Numbered from the stretch's first letter, positions 7,396 through 17,248 are shown. The stretch: 64,000 nucleotides of DNA from Mycolicibacterium sp. P9-64 (GCF_008329605.1 NZ_NPKO01000008.1:62001-126000); one strand, 5' to 3'. Numbers and translations: made by a program. The notes: generated by a model from the sequence alone, not told the origin.

Positions 7396-8865
7396 TCAGC
7401 CGTCGGCTGGGTCGTCTTCGGTGGCGGCCGCCTGCGCCTCGAGCGCGGCTTTAGCCGCCGCACTGCCCGGCCGCTTGTCCACCACCCAGCCCTCGATGTT
7501 GCGCTGCTGGCCCGCCGAAATCGCAAGCGCTCCCGGCGGCACGTCCTGGCGGATGACGGTGCCTGCTCCCGTGTAGGCGCCGTCGCCGATCGTCACCGGC
7601 GCGACGAACATGGTGTCCGATCCGGTGCGGACATGGGACCCGATCTTGGTGCGCCGCTTGGTTTCTCCGTCGTAGTTGACGAACACGCTCGAGGCGCCGA
7701 TGTTGGAGTGCGCACCGATCTCGGCATCGCCGACGTAGGTCAGGTGCGGCACCTTGGTGCCCGCACCGATGACGGCGTTCTTGGTCTCGACGAACGCGCC
7801 GAGCTTGCCGTCTGCGCCGAGCTCGGTGCCGGGCCGCAGGTAGGCGAAGGGGCCGACGGTGGCGCCGGCTCCGATGACGGCCAGCAGTCCGTGCGTGCGG
7901 ATCACCGACGCACCATCACCGACCTCGACGTCGGTCAGCGTGGTGTCGGGGCCGATCTCGCAGTTCGTGCCGACCTCGGTGGTGCCAAGAAGCTGGGTGC
8001 CCGGCCGGATGACGGTGTCGCGGCCGACGGTGACGTCGACGTCGATCCACGTGGTGGCCGGGTCGATGACCGTGACGCCACTGCGCTGGTGACCAGCCAC
8101 GATGCGGCGGTTCAGCTCGGCGGAGAGGTCGGAGAGCTGCACCCGGTCGTTGACGCCCGCGACCAGCGCGCTGTCGTCGACATGGCGTGCGCGCACCACG
8201 TCGCCGTCCTGGCGGACGATCGAGACGACGTCGGTGATGTACAGCTCGCTCTGGGCGTTGTTGGAGCTCAACCGGCTCAGCGCCGAGCGCAAGGACGCGG
8301 TGTCGAACGCGTAGACGCCGGCGTTGATCTCGCGGATCTCCTGCTGCGAGCGGGTGGCGTCGGCCTGCTCGACGATGCCGATCACTTCACGATCCTGGGT
8401 GCGCAGGATGCGGCCGTAACCCTTCGGGTCCGGCACGGTCGTGGTCAGCACCGTGGCTGCCGCGGACTCGGCACCGTGCGAGTCGATCAGGTCGGCGAGG
8501 GTGTCCGCGTCGAGCAGCGGAACGTCACCGGAGAGGACGACCACGGTGCCGTCGAAGTCGTCGGGCAGCGCGGTCAATCCGCATCCGACGGCGTGGCCGG
8601 TGCCCAGTTGCTGGTCCTGCACGGCGATGTCGATGCGACGGCCCAGCTGGTCGGCGAGCTCACCGACGGCGGCCGACACCAGCTCGCGGTCCTGACCGAC
8701 CACCACGACGACGTGCTGCGGGGCGACCTTGGCGACGGCATGCAGGGCGTGCGCCAGAATGCTGCGGCCAGCCAACGCGTGCAGCACCTTCGGGGTGTTC
8801 GACCGCATCCGGGTTCCGGCGCCGGCGGCCATGACGATCACCGCGGCCTCGCCTCGTGTGGCCAT
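7396..8865 (-). CDS. glmU: Bifunctional UDP-GlcNAc pyrophosphorylase/GlcN-1-P acetyltransferase
   Basis: This 489-residue cytosolic enzyme carries out the last two steps of UDP-N-acetylglucosamine synthesis for peptidoglycan and the arabinogalactan linker. The N-terminal uridyltransferase domain has VMAAGAGTRMRSNTPKVLH near residue 11 and a GDVPLL Asp site. From about residue 260 there are imperfect hexapeptide repeats of a left-handed beta helix, with FVETKNAVIG and YVGDAEIGAHSNIGA of the acetyltransferase site. The short acidic C-terminal tail is usual for mycobacterial GlmU. Confidence 0.97.
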   Translation of the reverse strand: MATRGEAAVIVMAAGAGTRMRSNTPKVLHALAGRSILAHALHAVAKVAPQHVVVVVGQDRELVSAAVGELADQLGRRIDIAVQDQQLGTGHAVGCGLTALPDDFDGTVVVLSGDVPLLDADTLADLIDSHGAESAAATVLTTTVPDPKGYGRILRTQDREVIGIVEQADATRSQQEIREINAGVYAFDTASLRSALSRLSSNNAQSELYITDVVSIVRQDGDVVRARHVDDSALVAGVNDRVQLSDLSAELNRRIVAGHQRSGVTVIDPATTWIDVDVTVGRDTVIRPGTQLLGTTEVGTNCEIGPDTTLTDVEVGDGASVIRTHGLLAVIGAGATVGPFAYLRPGTELGADGKLGAFVETKNAVIGAGTKVPHLTYVGDAEIGAHSNIGASSVFVNYDGETKRRTKIGSHVRTGSDTMFVAPVTIGDGAYTGAGTVIRQDVPPGALAISAGQQRNIEGWVVDKRPGSAAAKAALEAQAAATEDDPADG

Positions 8866-8957
8866 CGTGACCTGCCTTTCACGTCGCGCGAGTGTGCGGT
8901 GTCATCCGGGACACGCCGTGGACGGCGTATTGCAGTGCACACTCGGGCAGAAGATCG

Positions 8958-9029
8958 CTCCGTCGCCAGGACTCGAACCTGAACTATCTGAACCAAAATC
9001 AGAGGTGCTGCCGATTACACCACGACGGA
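8958..9029 (-). tRNA. tRNA-Gln (anticodon UUG)
   Basis: This 72-nt cloverleaf has acceptor arm TCCGTCG/CGACGGA, anticodon stem TCTGA/TCAGA with loop TTTTGGT (anticodon TTG), and the T arm with GGTTCGAGTCC. The discriminator base is G and no CCA is encoded. It lies between the glmU start and the TetR gene. Confidence 0.95.
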
Positions 9030-9079
9030 CTGTCGGTGTGACTTTAGTCGAACCCGTAACGGGACAGACCCGAGGATTG

Positions 9080-9151
9080 CGGCTCGGAGGGCAGGAGCGC
9101 AGCGACCCGGGATTACGGCTCGGAGGGCAGGAGCGAAGCGACCCGGGATTA
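9080..9151. repeat. Tandem 36-bp direct repeat (two copies)
   Basis: Units 9080-9115 and 9116-9151 are identical except for one base (GAGCGCAGCG versus GAGCGAAGCG). The array ends ten bases before the GTG start of the TetR gene, so it covers the place where its promoter and operator should lie. Two identical half-turn-spaced units could be a regulator binding site or a mobile short intergenic repeat. Confidence 0.85.
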
Positions 9152-9161
9152 GATTGAGACC

Positions 9162-9794
9162 GTGGCCGCACCGGAGAAGGAAGCGCGCGCACCCCGCGCG
9201 CGCATGACTGGCACCGAGCGGCGTCAGCAACTCGTCGAGATCGCCAAGTCGTTGTTCGCCGAGCGCGGCTACGACGGCACGTCCATCGAGGAGATCGCCC
9301 AGCGGGCGAACGTCTCCAAGCCCGTCGTCTATGAACACTTCGGCGGCAAGGAAGGTCTGTACGCGGTCGTCGTGGACCGCGAGATGTCGGCTCTGCTCGA
9401 CGGCATCACGTCGTCGCTGACCAACAACCGCTCCAGGGTCCGCGTCGAACGGGTGGCTTTGGCGCTGCTCACCTACGTCGAGGAGCGCACCGACGGCTTC
9501 CGGATCCTGATCCGCGACTCGCCAGCGAGCATCGCGTCTGGCACCTACTCGAGCCTGCTCAACGACGCCGTGTCGCAGGTGGCCTCGATCCTGGCAGGCG
9601 ACTTCTCCCGCCGCGGCCTCGACCCCGAGCTCGCGCCGCTGTATGCGCAGGCGTTGGTGGGTTCGGTGTCGATGACGGCGCAGTGGTGGCTGGACACCCG
9701 GGAACCGAAGAAGGAAGTCGTGGCCGCGCACCTGGTCAACCTGATGTGGAATGGCCTGACTCATCTAGAAGCGGACCCGCGGCTGCAGGAGTAG
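9162..9794 (+). CDS. TetR/AcrR family regulator (Rv1019-like)
   Basis: This 210-residue regulator has an N-terminal helix-turn-helix at about residues 20-65, ending in the recognition part NVSKPVVYEHFGGKEGLY, followed by an all-helical ligand domain. The start is GTG at 9162. The same position next to mfd is held by Rv1019 in M. tuberculosis, though here a decarboxylase-like gene lies between. The ligand is unknown. The two 36-bp repeats directly upstream are candidates for its operator. Confidence 0.9.
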   Translation: MAAPEKEARAPRARMTGTERRQQLVEIAKSLFAERGYDGTSIEEIAQRANVSKPVVYEHFGGKEGLYAVVVDREMSALLDGITSSLTNNRSRVRVERVALALLTYVEERTDGFRILIRDSPASIASGTYSSLLNDAVSQVASILAGDFSRRGLDPELAPLYAQALVGSVSMTAQWWLDTREPKKEVVAAHLVNLMWNGLTHLEADPRLQE

Positions 9795-9827
9795 GTCAGC
9801 CAGATCTTCGGGTCGTCGCGCAAGCTC

Positions 9828-11177
9828 TCATCCCAGATCCCGTAGGAGCAGGTCTGCCGTCGTCTCCCGACGGACCAGCTCACGGAGCCGTCCATCCCGG
9901 GCCGCGACCACGGGCGGGCGCCCGACCATGTTGAACGTCGACGCCATGCTGTGGTGGTACGCGCCCGTGCACGCCACGGCCAGCAGGTCACCGGGGTGCA
10001 GGTCGGCGGGCAACTGCACGTCGTGGGCAACGACGTCGCCTGCCTCGCAGTTCCTCCCGACGACGGTCACGGTCCGGCTCGGGCCGAGGGGATGGCGGTT
10101 CGCGACGGTCACCGTGTAGCGGGCGCCGTAGAGCGCCACCCGCGGGTTGTCGCCCATGCCGCCGTCCACCGCGACGAACGTGCGGCCGCCAGGACGCTGC
10201 TTGATCGACACCACGCGGTAGCAGGTCACCCCTGCGCGCGCGGCAATCGCGCGGCCGGGCTCGACGGCGATCTTCGGTCTCGGGAACCGCTCGGCGGCGC
10301 AGGCCGCATCGAGTGCGTCGTCGATGACCCGTGCCAGCTCGTCGAGGTCGAGTTCGCCGTCACCGGCGACGTAGGGCACTCCGTGGCCGCCACCGATGTT
10401 CAGCTCGGTGAGCACCACGCCGTACTGGTTCCTGACGTCGGCCATCAGCGACACCATCGTCTTGATGGCCTCGCCGTAGACGGTGGGGTCGGTGACCTGC
10501 GAGCCGAGATGGCAGTGCAGTCCGGCCAACCGCAGCAGCGGCTGATCGAGCACGCGGCGCACGGCGAGGGTGGCCTGCCCTGCGGCGACCGCAAAGCCGA
10601 ACTTCTGGTCGACGATGCCGGTGGTCACCGCGGCGTGGCCGTGGATGTCGATGCCGGGTGCGACCCGGATCAGGACGTCTTGCGGGCGGCGCAGCTGGCT
10701 GGCGAGCAGCGCGATCTCGGTGCCGCAGTCGATGACGATGCGGCCGACGCCTGCATCGGCGGCGGCCCGCAGTTCGCCGGTGGTCTTGGCGTTTCCGTGG
10801 ACGACGATGCTGCGGGGATCCAGGCCGGCTGCCAGTCCGGTGGCCAGTTCGGCGGGTGAGCAGACGTCGAGGCCGAGCCCTTCGTCGGCCACCCACCGCG
10901 CGACCTGCTTGGTCAGCAGCGCCTTGCCCGCGTAGGTGATCCGCACCCCGGGCAGTGCGGCCCGGTAGCGGCGGATGCGGTACCGGAAGTCGGCCTCGTC
11001 GAGCACGTAGGCCGGGGTGCCGTACTGATCGGCAATGTCGTCGAGCGCGACGCCGCCGACGCACAGCCTGCCTTCGCAATCGACCCGTGTGGTGAGTGGC
11101 CAGATGTCGGGTTCAACGCGCATTGCGGCGGCGTGGTGTAGCGACGGCATCGCATCGAGAAGAGTCACGGTTTCCAC
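9828..11177 (-). CDS. Diaminopimelate decarboxylase-like PLP enzyme
   Basis: This 449-residue fold-III PLP enzyme has an alanine-racemase-like barrel followed by a beta domain. The PLP lysine is K85 in TYAGKALLTKQ. Other family blocks are LHCHLGSQV, NIGGGHGVPY, EPGRAI, VDGGMGDNPR, CEAGDV and the end piece GAYHHSMASTFN. It decarboxylates meso-diaminopimelate to lysine or a related amino acid. The usual mycobacterial lysA lies beside argS and thrA, so this is probably a paralogue with another substrate. GTG at 11177 is used; later in-frame GTG and ATG codons are possible starts. It is convergent with the TetR gene. Confidence 0.85.
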   Translation of the reverse strand: METVTLLDAMPSLHHAAAMRVEPDIWPLTTRVDCEGRLCVGGVALDDIADQYGTPAYVLDEADFRYRIRRYRAALPGVRITYAGKALLTKQVARWVADEGLGLDVCSPAELATGLAAGLDPRSIVVHGNAKTTGELRAAADAGVGRIVIDCGTEIALLASQLRRPQDVLIRVAPGIDIHGHAAVTTGIVDQKFGFAVAAGQATLAVRRVLDQPLLRLAGLHCHLGSQVTDPTVYGEAIKTMVSLMADVRNQYGVVLTELNIGGGHGVPYVAGDGELDLDELARVIDDALDAACAAERFPRPKIAVEPGRAIAARAGVTCYRVVSIKQRPGGRTFVAVDGGMGDNPRVALYGARYTVTVANRHPLGPSRTVTVVGRNCEAGDVVAHDVQLPADLHPGDLLAVACTGAYHHSMASTFNMVGRPPVVAARDGRLRELVRRETTADLLLRDLG

Positions 11178-11275
11178 GCTGCGCGCGGTTTACCTGGCGT
11201 TCGGCGATCTTGACGGTCTCCTACCGCCGGGCGCCGGAATTTTGACGTTGTCCGTCCTCCTAGAATGGGGACATC

Positions 11276-14200
11276 ATGACCGCAGTGGGGCACACGGCTG
11301 CCCAAACCCCGATTGCGGGGCTCGTCGAACTCGCATTAACCGCTCCCACCTTCACCGACCTCATCGACCGTGCCGCGCAGCGGCCCGCCGAATTGGCCAT
11401 GGTCGGTCCCATCGGCTCGCGGCTCTTCGTCGCGGCCGCGTTGGCCAAGACCGACCCGCTGCTGGTCGTCACCGCCACCGGTCGGGAGGCCGAAGACTTG
11501 ACCGGTGAACTGCGCGGCGTGCTCGGCGACGCGGTGACGATGTTCCCGTCGTGGGAGACGCTGCCGCACGAACGGCTGTCGCCTGGTGTGGAGACCGTCG
11601 GTGCCCGAATGATGGTGTTGCGCAGGCTCGCCCGTCCCGATGATGCCCGGCTCGGGCCGCCGCTGCGGGTGGTGGTCACCGCGGCGCGCTCGCTGCTGCA
11701 GCCGATGGCGCCCGACCTTGCCGAGATCGAGCCGGTGAGTTTGGCGGTCGGGGCCGAAGTGGGCTTCGACGACCTGATCGAACGCCTGGTCACGCTGGCG
11801 TACACCCGGGTCGACATGGTGGGCAAGCGAGGGGAGTTCGCGGTCCGCGGCGGCATCCTCGACGTGTTCCCGCCGACCGCCGAGCATCCGGTGCGTGTCG
11901 AGTTCTGGGGCGACGAGGTGTCCGAGATGCGGATGTTCGCCGTCGCCGATCAGCGCACCATCCCCGAGATCACCGTCGACAACGTCGTCGCCGTGGCGTG
12001 CCGCGAGCTGCTGCTCACCGATGAGGTGCGACAGAACGCCGCCGCGCTGGCAGCCCAGATGCCGGCCGTGGAGAACCGGGTCGGCGACACGCTCGCGGAC
12101 ATGCTCACCAAGCTCGCGGAGGGCATCCCGGTCGACGGCATGGAGGCGCTGCTGCCGGTGCTGCGGCCGACCGACCTCTCGCTGCTTCACGACCATCTGC
12201 CGGACGGCACGCCGGTGCTGGTGTGCGACCCGGAGAAGGTACGCACCAGGGCAGGCGATCTGATCAAGACCGGCCGCGAGTTCCTCGAGGCGTCGTGGTC
12301 GGTAGCCGCGATGGGCGGGGATGCGCCGATCGACATCGAGCAGTTGGGCGGCTCGGGTTTCCGCGACCTCGAAGAGGCCCGCTCAGGCGCCGTCGCGGGT
12401 GGGCATCCGTGGTGGACGCTGAGCCAGCTCAGCAGCGAGTCCGCCATCGAGGTGGACGTCCGGCCATCGCCGTCGACGCGCGGACAGCAGCACGATCTCG
12501 ACGAGCTGTTCGCGATGCTGCGCGCCCACGTCGCAACGGGCGGCTTCGCCGCCGTCGTCACCCCAGGCACGGGCACCGCGCAGCGCGTCGTCGAGCAGCT
12601 GAGCGAAGCCGACACGCCCGCAGGGCTTTTGGAGCCGGGCGACCCGCCGAAGCCCGGCGTGGTCGGGGTGCTCAAGGGGCCGCTGCGCGACGGAGTGGTG
12701 CTCCCTGGCGCAAACCTGGTGATCATCACCGAGACCGACCTGACCGGCAACCGTGCCGCGGCCACCGAGGGCAAGCGGTTGGCCGCCAAGCGGCGCAACG
12801 TGGTCGACCCACTGGCACTGACCGCGGGCGACCTGGTGGTGCACGATCAGCACGGCATCGGCAAGTTCATCGAGATGACCGAACGCATCGTCGGCGGCGC
12901 GCGGCGTGAGTACCTGGTGCTCGAATATGCATCGGCCAAGCGCGGCGGCGGATCCGACAAGCTCTTCGTGCCGATGGACTCGCTGGATCAGCTGTCCCGC
13001 TACGTCGGTGGCACCGAACCGTCGCTGAGCAAGCTCGGCGGCAGCGACTGGACCAACACCAAGACCAAGGCGCGGCGTGCGGTGCGCGAGATCGCCAGCG
13101 AGTTGGTGACGCTGTATGCCAAGCGGCAGGCCGCGCCCGGTTACGCGTTCGGACCGGATACCCCGTGGCAGGCCGAGATGGAGGACGCGTTCGGGTTCAC
13201 CGAGACCATGGATCAGCTGACCGCCATCAACGACGTCAAGTCCGACATGGAGAAGCCGGTTCCGATGGACCGGGTCATCTGTGGCGACGTCGGCTATGGC
13301 AAGACCGAGATCGCGGTCCGCGCAGCGTTCAAGGCCGTACAGGCAGGCAAGCAGGTCGCGGTCCTGGTGCCGACGACACTGCTGGCCGATCAGCATCTGC
13401 AGACGTTCACCTCGCGGATGGCCGGCTTCCCGGTGACCGTGAAGGGGTTGTCGCGGTTCACCGACCCCGCCGAGTCGCGCGCGGTGCTGGCAGGCATGAA
13501 GGACGGGTCGGTCGACATCGTGATCGGCACTCACCGTCTGCTGCAGACGGGTGTCACCTGGAAGGACCTCGGGCTGGTCGTGGTCGACGAGGAGCAGCGA
13601 TTCGGCGTCGAACACAAGGAGCACATCAAGTCGATGCGCACCCACGTCGACGTGCTCACCATGAGCGCCACCCCGATCCCGCGCACGCTTGAGATGAGCC
13701 TGGCCGGAATCCGTGAGATGTCGACGATCCTGACCCCGCCCGAGGAGCGCTTCCCGGTGCTCACCTACGTCGGACCGCAGGACGACAAGCAGGTGGCTGC
13801 GGCGCTGCGACGGGAGCTGTTGCGCGACGGTCAGGCCTTCTACATCCACAACCGGGTCCGCTCCATCGACGCCGCGGCGGCCAAGGTCAGGGCCCTGGTG
13901 CCGGAGGCGCGCGTGGTGGTCGCGCACGGCCAGATGGGCGAAGAGGTGTTGGAACGCACAGTCGAGGGATTCTGGAACCGCGACTTCGACATCCTGGTGT
14001 GCACCACGATCGTCGAGACGGGTCTGGACATCTCCAACGCGAACACGTTGATCGTGGAGCGCGCCGACACGTTCGGTCTGTCACAGCTACATCAGCTCCG
14101 TGGCCGGGTGGGCCGCAGCCGCGAGCGTGGTTACGCCTACATGCTGTACCCGCCCGAGGTGCCGCTGACCGAGACCGCCTACGACCGGCTGGCGACCATC

Positions 14201-14941
14201 GCGCAGAACAACGAGCTGGGCGCGGGCATGGCGGTGGCGATGAAGGACCTCGAGATCCGCGGTGCGGGAAACGTGCTCGGCGCAGAACAGTCCGGCCACG
14301 TGGCGGGGGTGGGCTTCGATCTGTACGTGCGGCTGGTCGGTGAGGCCGTGGAAGCATATCGAGCGGTGGTGGACGGCGGAACCGTTGCCGCCGTTGAGGA
14401 ACCGAAGGACGTCCGCATCGACCTTCCCGTCGACGCGCACTTGCCGCCCGACTACATCGGCAGCGACCGGCTACGGCTGGAGGGCTACCGCAGGCTGGCC
14501 GCGGCGCCCGACGATGCTGGCATCGTGGCGGTGATCGAGGAGCTCGTCGACCGGTACGGGCCGCTGCCCGAACCCGCCGAGCGACTGGTCGCCCTGGCCC
14601 GGCTTCGGCTGCTGTGCCGCGAGTACGGCGTCACCGAAGTGAGCGCGGTCTCGGATGCGAACGTGCGCATCGCGCCGTTGCCGCTGATGGATTCTCAGCA
14701 ACTTCGGCTCAAGCGGATGTACCCGAGCGCGACCTTCCGTGCGACCACCTCCACGGTGGTGATGCCGATCCCGCGGACGGGCACCGGCATCGGGGCGCCC
14801 AGGGTCCGTGATCTTGAATTGGTGCGTGTGGTGGCCGGTTTGCTCTTGGCGCTGGATGGTAAACCGCAGGCGGATGTTGATATAACGAAGCTCACCGGAG
14901 GTGGCGATGAGCGCCCCACGAAGAGCAAAGGGAACCGATGA
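11276..14941 (+). CDS. mfd: Transcription-repair coupling factor
   Basis: This 1221-residue ATP-dependent translocase removes RNA polymerase stalled at DNA lesions and recruits UvrA. The order is a UvrB-like N-terminal module (to ~350), an RNA polymerase-interaction domain around DLVVHDQHGIGKF, then the RecG-like motor with Walker A GDVGYGKTEIA, DEEQRFGVEHK (motif II) and SATPIPRTL, and a C-terminal domain. The ATG lies behind a GGGG-type ribosome site. The same neighbour relation (TetR-mfd-mazG) is found around Rv1020. Confidence 0.97.
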   Translation: MTAVGHTAAQTPIAGLVELALTAPTFTDLIDRAAQRPAELAMVGPIGSRLFVAAALAKTDPLLVVTATGREAEDLTGELRGVLGDAVTMFPSWETLPHERLSPGVETVGARMMVLRRLARPDDARLGPPLRVVVTAARSLLQPMAPDLAEIEPVSLAVGAEVGFDDLIERLVTLAYTRVDMVGKRGEFAVRGGILDVFPPTAEHPVRVEFWGDEVSEMRMFAVADQRTIPEITVDNVVAVACRELLLTDEVRQNAAALAAQMPAVENRVGDTLADMLTKLAEGIPVDGMEALLPVLRPTDLSLLHDHLPDGTPVLVCDPEKVRTRAGDLIKTGREFLEASWSVAAMGGDAPIDIEQLGGSGFRDLEEARSGAVAGGHPWWTLSQLSSESAIEVDVRPSPSTRGQQHDLDELFAMLRAHVATGGFAAVVTPGTGTAQRVVEQLSEADTPAGLLEPGDPPKPGVVGVLKGPLRDGVVLPGANLVIITETDLTGNRAAATEGKRLAAKRRNVVDPLALTAGDLVVHDQHGIGKFIEMTERIVGGARREYLVLEYASAKRGGGSDKLFVPMDSLDQLSRYVGGTEPSLSKLGGSDWTNTKTKARRAVREIASELVTLYAKRQAAPGYAFGPDTPWQAEMEDAFGFTETMDQLTAINDVKSDMEKPVPMDRVICGDVGYGKTEIAVRAAFKAVQAGKQVAVLVPTTLLADQHLQTFTSRMAGFPVTVKGLSRFTDPAESRAVLAGMKDGSVDIVIGTHRLLQTGVTWKDLGLVVVDEEQRFGVEHKEHIKSMRTHVDVLTMSATPIPRTLEMSLAGIREMSTILTPPEERFPVLTYVGPQDDKQVAAALRRELLRDGQAFYIHNRVRSIDAAAAKVRALVPEARVVVAHGQMGEEVLERTVEGFWNRDFDILVCTTIVETGLDISNANTLIVERADTFGLSQLHQLRGRVGRSRERGYAYMLYPPEVPLTETAYDRLATIAQNNELGAGMAVAMKDLEIRGAGNVLGAEQSGHVAGVGFDLYVRLVGEAVEAYRAVVDGGTVAAVEEPKDVRIDLPVDAHLPPDYIGSDRLRLEGYRRLAAAPDDAGIVAVIEELVDRYGPLPEPAERLVALARLRLLCREYGVTEVSAVSDANVRIAPLPLMDSQQLRLKRMYPSATFRATTSTVVMPIPRTGTGIGAPRVRDLELVRVVAGLLLALDGKPQADVDITKLTGGGDERPTKSKGNR

Positions 14942-14960
14942 ACGAGCAGCGCCGAGCGCG

Positions 14961-15956
14961 ATGACCGTCGTCCTGGTCGATCCGCGCCGTCCCTCGCTCG
15001 TCCCGGTGGACGCCATCGAGTTGCTCGCAGGCGATGTGCAGTACACCGAGGAGATGCCCGTCAAGGTGCCATGGTCGTTGCCTGCCGCGCGGCCTGCGTA
15101 CGACGGCGAGGATGCGCCCGTGCTGCTGTCGTCGGACCCCAACCACCCGATGGTCAAGGCGCGCGTCGAGGCGGGCGAGAAGGTGATCTCGGCGCCGGGG
15201 CCGCAGCCCGGTGACCGGCTCGTCGACGCGGTCGCGATGATGGATCGCCTCCGGACGACGGGTCCGTGGGAGAGCGAGCAGACCCACGACTCGCTGCGCC
15301 GGTACCTGCTCGAGGAGACCTACGAGCTGTTCGACGCGGTGCGCAGCGGCGACGCCAACGAGGTGCGCGAGGAGCTGGGCGACGTCCTGCTGCAGGTGCT
15401 GTTCCACGCCCGCATCGCCGAGGACGCGACGCAGCACGCGTTCACCATCGACGACGTCGCCGATACCTTGGTGCGCAAGCTCAACAACCGCGCACCGAGT
15501 GTGCTTGCCGGCGAATCGATCTCACTCGACGAGCAGCTCGCCCAGTGGGAAGAGCGCAAGGCCGACGAGAAGAGGAGCAGGGGCGCCGTATCGGCCATGG
15601 ACGACGTGCCGACCGGCCAGCCCGCGCTCGCGTTGACCCAGAAGGTGTTCCAGCGCGTCACCGCGGCAGGACTTCCGGTGGATCTGATTCCCGAAGGCAT
15701 GACGTCGATCGGGCTGGCGTTCGGCGATGACGCCGAGAACACCTTGCGCTCGGCGACGTTGGAGTTCATGGACACCGTCCGCAAGGTCGAGCACGCCATT
15801 GCCGCCAGCCGTCGGCCCGACGACGTGCCCGAGGTGCTCGACGTCGCCCAGCTCGGCGCGGTGACCGAGGAGGAGTGGCGGGCGCACTGGCCGACGGTCG
15901 TGGCCGCCGTCGAAGCCGAGCAAGCCGATCAGGAGAAGAGCGTCGAGCCCCAGTAG
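14961..15956 (+). CDS. mazG: Nucleoside triphosphate pyrophosphohydrolase MazG
   Basis: This 331-residue protein starts with TVVLVDPRRPSLVPVDAIE, matching what I recall of the Rv1021 N-terminus, so ATG 14961 is preferred over the longer frame overlapping mfd. The MazG core has EETYELFDAV and EELGDVLLQVLFHARI (E-x-x-E and E-x-x-D metal ligands), and a second weaker MazG-like half follows. The enzyme hydrolyses non-canonical or oxidised NTPs to NMPs. Its 3' end overlaps the convergent efeB 3' end by 28 bases. Confidence 0.93.
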   Translation: MTVVLVDPRRPSLVPVDAIELLAGDVQYTEEMPVKVPWSLPAARPAYDGEDAPVLLSSDPNHPMVKARVEAGEKVISAPGPQPGDRLVDAVAMMDRLRTTGPWESEQTHDSLRRYLLEETYELFDAVRSGDANEVREELGDVLLQVLFHARIAEDATQHAFTIDDVADTLVRKLNNRAPSVLAGESISLDEQLAQWEERKADEKRSRGAVSAMDDVPTGQPALALTQKVFQRVTAAGLPVDLIPEGMTSIGLAFGDDAENTLRSATLEFMDTVRKVEHAIAASRRPDDVPEVLDVAQLGAVTEEEWRAHWPTVVAAVEAEQADQEKSVEPQ

Positions 15957-17248
15957 GCCGACGAATCGCCATCGCGCAACCCGGGTGGGCACGCGAAAAC
16001 GGCTGTGCCGGTGTGGAAGATGTACTCGTTGAGCGCATCGGTCGACATCTTGGCGAGCACCGGGATGAAGTTCGTGGTTGGGCTTCTGACGAACGCGATG
16101 AAGAACAGCCCCGCATCGAGGTGCCCGAAACCATCGGACCCGTCGGTGAAGTTGTAGCCACGGCGCAGCATCTTGACCCCGCCGACGTGATCGGGGTTGA
16201 CGAGCCGGACGTGCGCGTCGACGTCGATCAGCGGTTTGTTCTTGTCGTCCACCAGATCGAAGTTGAGTTGCTCGAACTCCTGCTTCAGTCCGTTGGGTGC
16301 GCCGCTGCCCTTCTGGCGCCCGATCACCCGCTCCTGCTCGAGCAGCGTCGTGCGGTCCCACGCCTCGATGCGATTGCGGATGCGGCGGGTCACCAGGTAG
16401 CTACCGCCTGCCAACCAGTCGGGGCCATCGCCCTTGGCCACCCAGACGTTCTTGTCGAGTGCTTCGGTGTCCTCGGCCTTGAGGTTGTTGGTTCCGTCCT
16501 TGAACCCGAGCATGTTTCGTGGTGTTGACTGTTCGCGCGTGGTCGAGGACGTGCGGCCGAAGCCGAGTTGTGAGTACTTCACCGCCACGGTGCCGAACCC
16601 GACGCGTGCCAGGTTGCGCACGGCGTGCACGGCCACCTGCGGGTCGTGCGCGCATGCCTGGATGGCGATGTCGCCACCGCACTTGACGGGGTCGAGTATC
16701 TCGTTGGTGAACTTCGGCAGATCGGCCAGGGCGGCCGGACGCTTGTCGGCGATGCCGAACCTGTCCTTGCCGTCCTTGACGAAGAACGACGGGCCGAAGC
16801 CGATGGTCAGCGTCAGCGCCGACGGAGGCAGGCCCAGCGCCTCGCCCGTATCCTCCGGTGGCGCATAGGGATTGCCGCCGACCGCACCACCGGGGAACGC
16901 GTCGTGGCCCTGCGTCATCCGCTCGGCCATCGCGGTCCACTGCTTGAGCAGCGCGATGACTTCGTCGCGGTCGTCGGTCGTGACGTCGAACGAGCAGAAG
17001 TGCATGCGGTCCTGCTGCGGCGTAATGATGCCCGCCTGCCGCTCGCCACGGAACGGGACCGCTTGGTCCAGCCCGCCGAGGTCGGTGCTCGACGCGGATG
17101 CCCGGCCCGCGAGGGCTCCGGCACCCGCCGCACCGACCACGGCGGCGGTCGCGCCCGCTGCGCCGAACAGCTTGCGCCTCGAGAGGCCGCGGCGAGCTGA
17201 ATCCGGTTCTACCGCAGGGGTTTCCGGGTTACTGGGGAGCGATGACAC
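15929..17248 (-). CDS. efeB: Dyp-type haem peroxidase EfeB
   Basis: This 439-residue protein has a twin-arginine signal (SRRKLFGAAGATAAVVGAAG), so it is exported folded. The dye-decolourising peroxidase signature GFKDGTNN and a later proximal-His region fit EfeB, which takes iron from haem or oxidises ferrous iron for the EfeUOB importer. The start is GTG, overlapping the efeO 3' end by 20 bases, so the three efe genes form one minus-strand operon. Its 3' end is antisense to the last 28 bases of mazG. Confidence 0.93.
   Translation of the reverse strand: MSSLPSNPETPAVEPDSARRGLSRRKLFGAAGATAAVVGAAGAGALAGRASASSTDLGGLDQAVPFRGERQAGIITPQQDRMHFCSFDVTTDDRDEVIALLKQWTAMAERMTQGHDAFPGGAVGGNPYAPPEDTGEALGLPPSALTLTIGFGPSFFVKDGKDRFGIADKRPAALADLPKFTNEILDPVKCGGDIAIQACAHDPQVAVHAVRNLARVGFGTVAVKYSQLGFGRTSSTTREQSTPRNMLGFKDGTNNLKAEDTEALDKNVWVAKGDGPDWLAGGSYLVTRRIRNRIEAWDRTTLLEQERVIGRQKGSGAPNGLKQEFEQLNFDLVDDKNKPLIDVDAHVRLVNPDHVGGVKMLRRGYNFTDGSDGFGHLDAGLFFIAFVRSPTTNFIPVLAKMSTDALNEYIFHTGTAVFACPPGLRDGDSSAYWGSTLFS

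Noticed and set aside
9080..9151. Possible CRISPR array
   Set aside because: The two units are directly adjacent with no spacers and there are no cas genes anywhere in the window.
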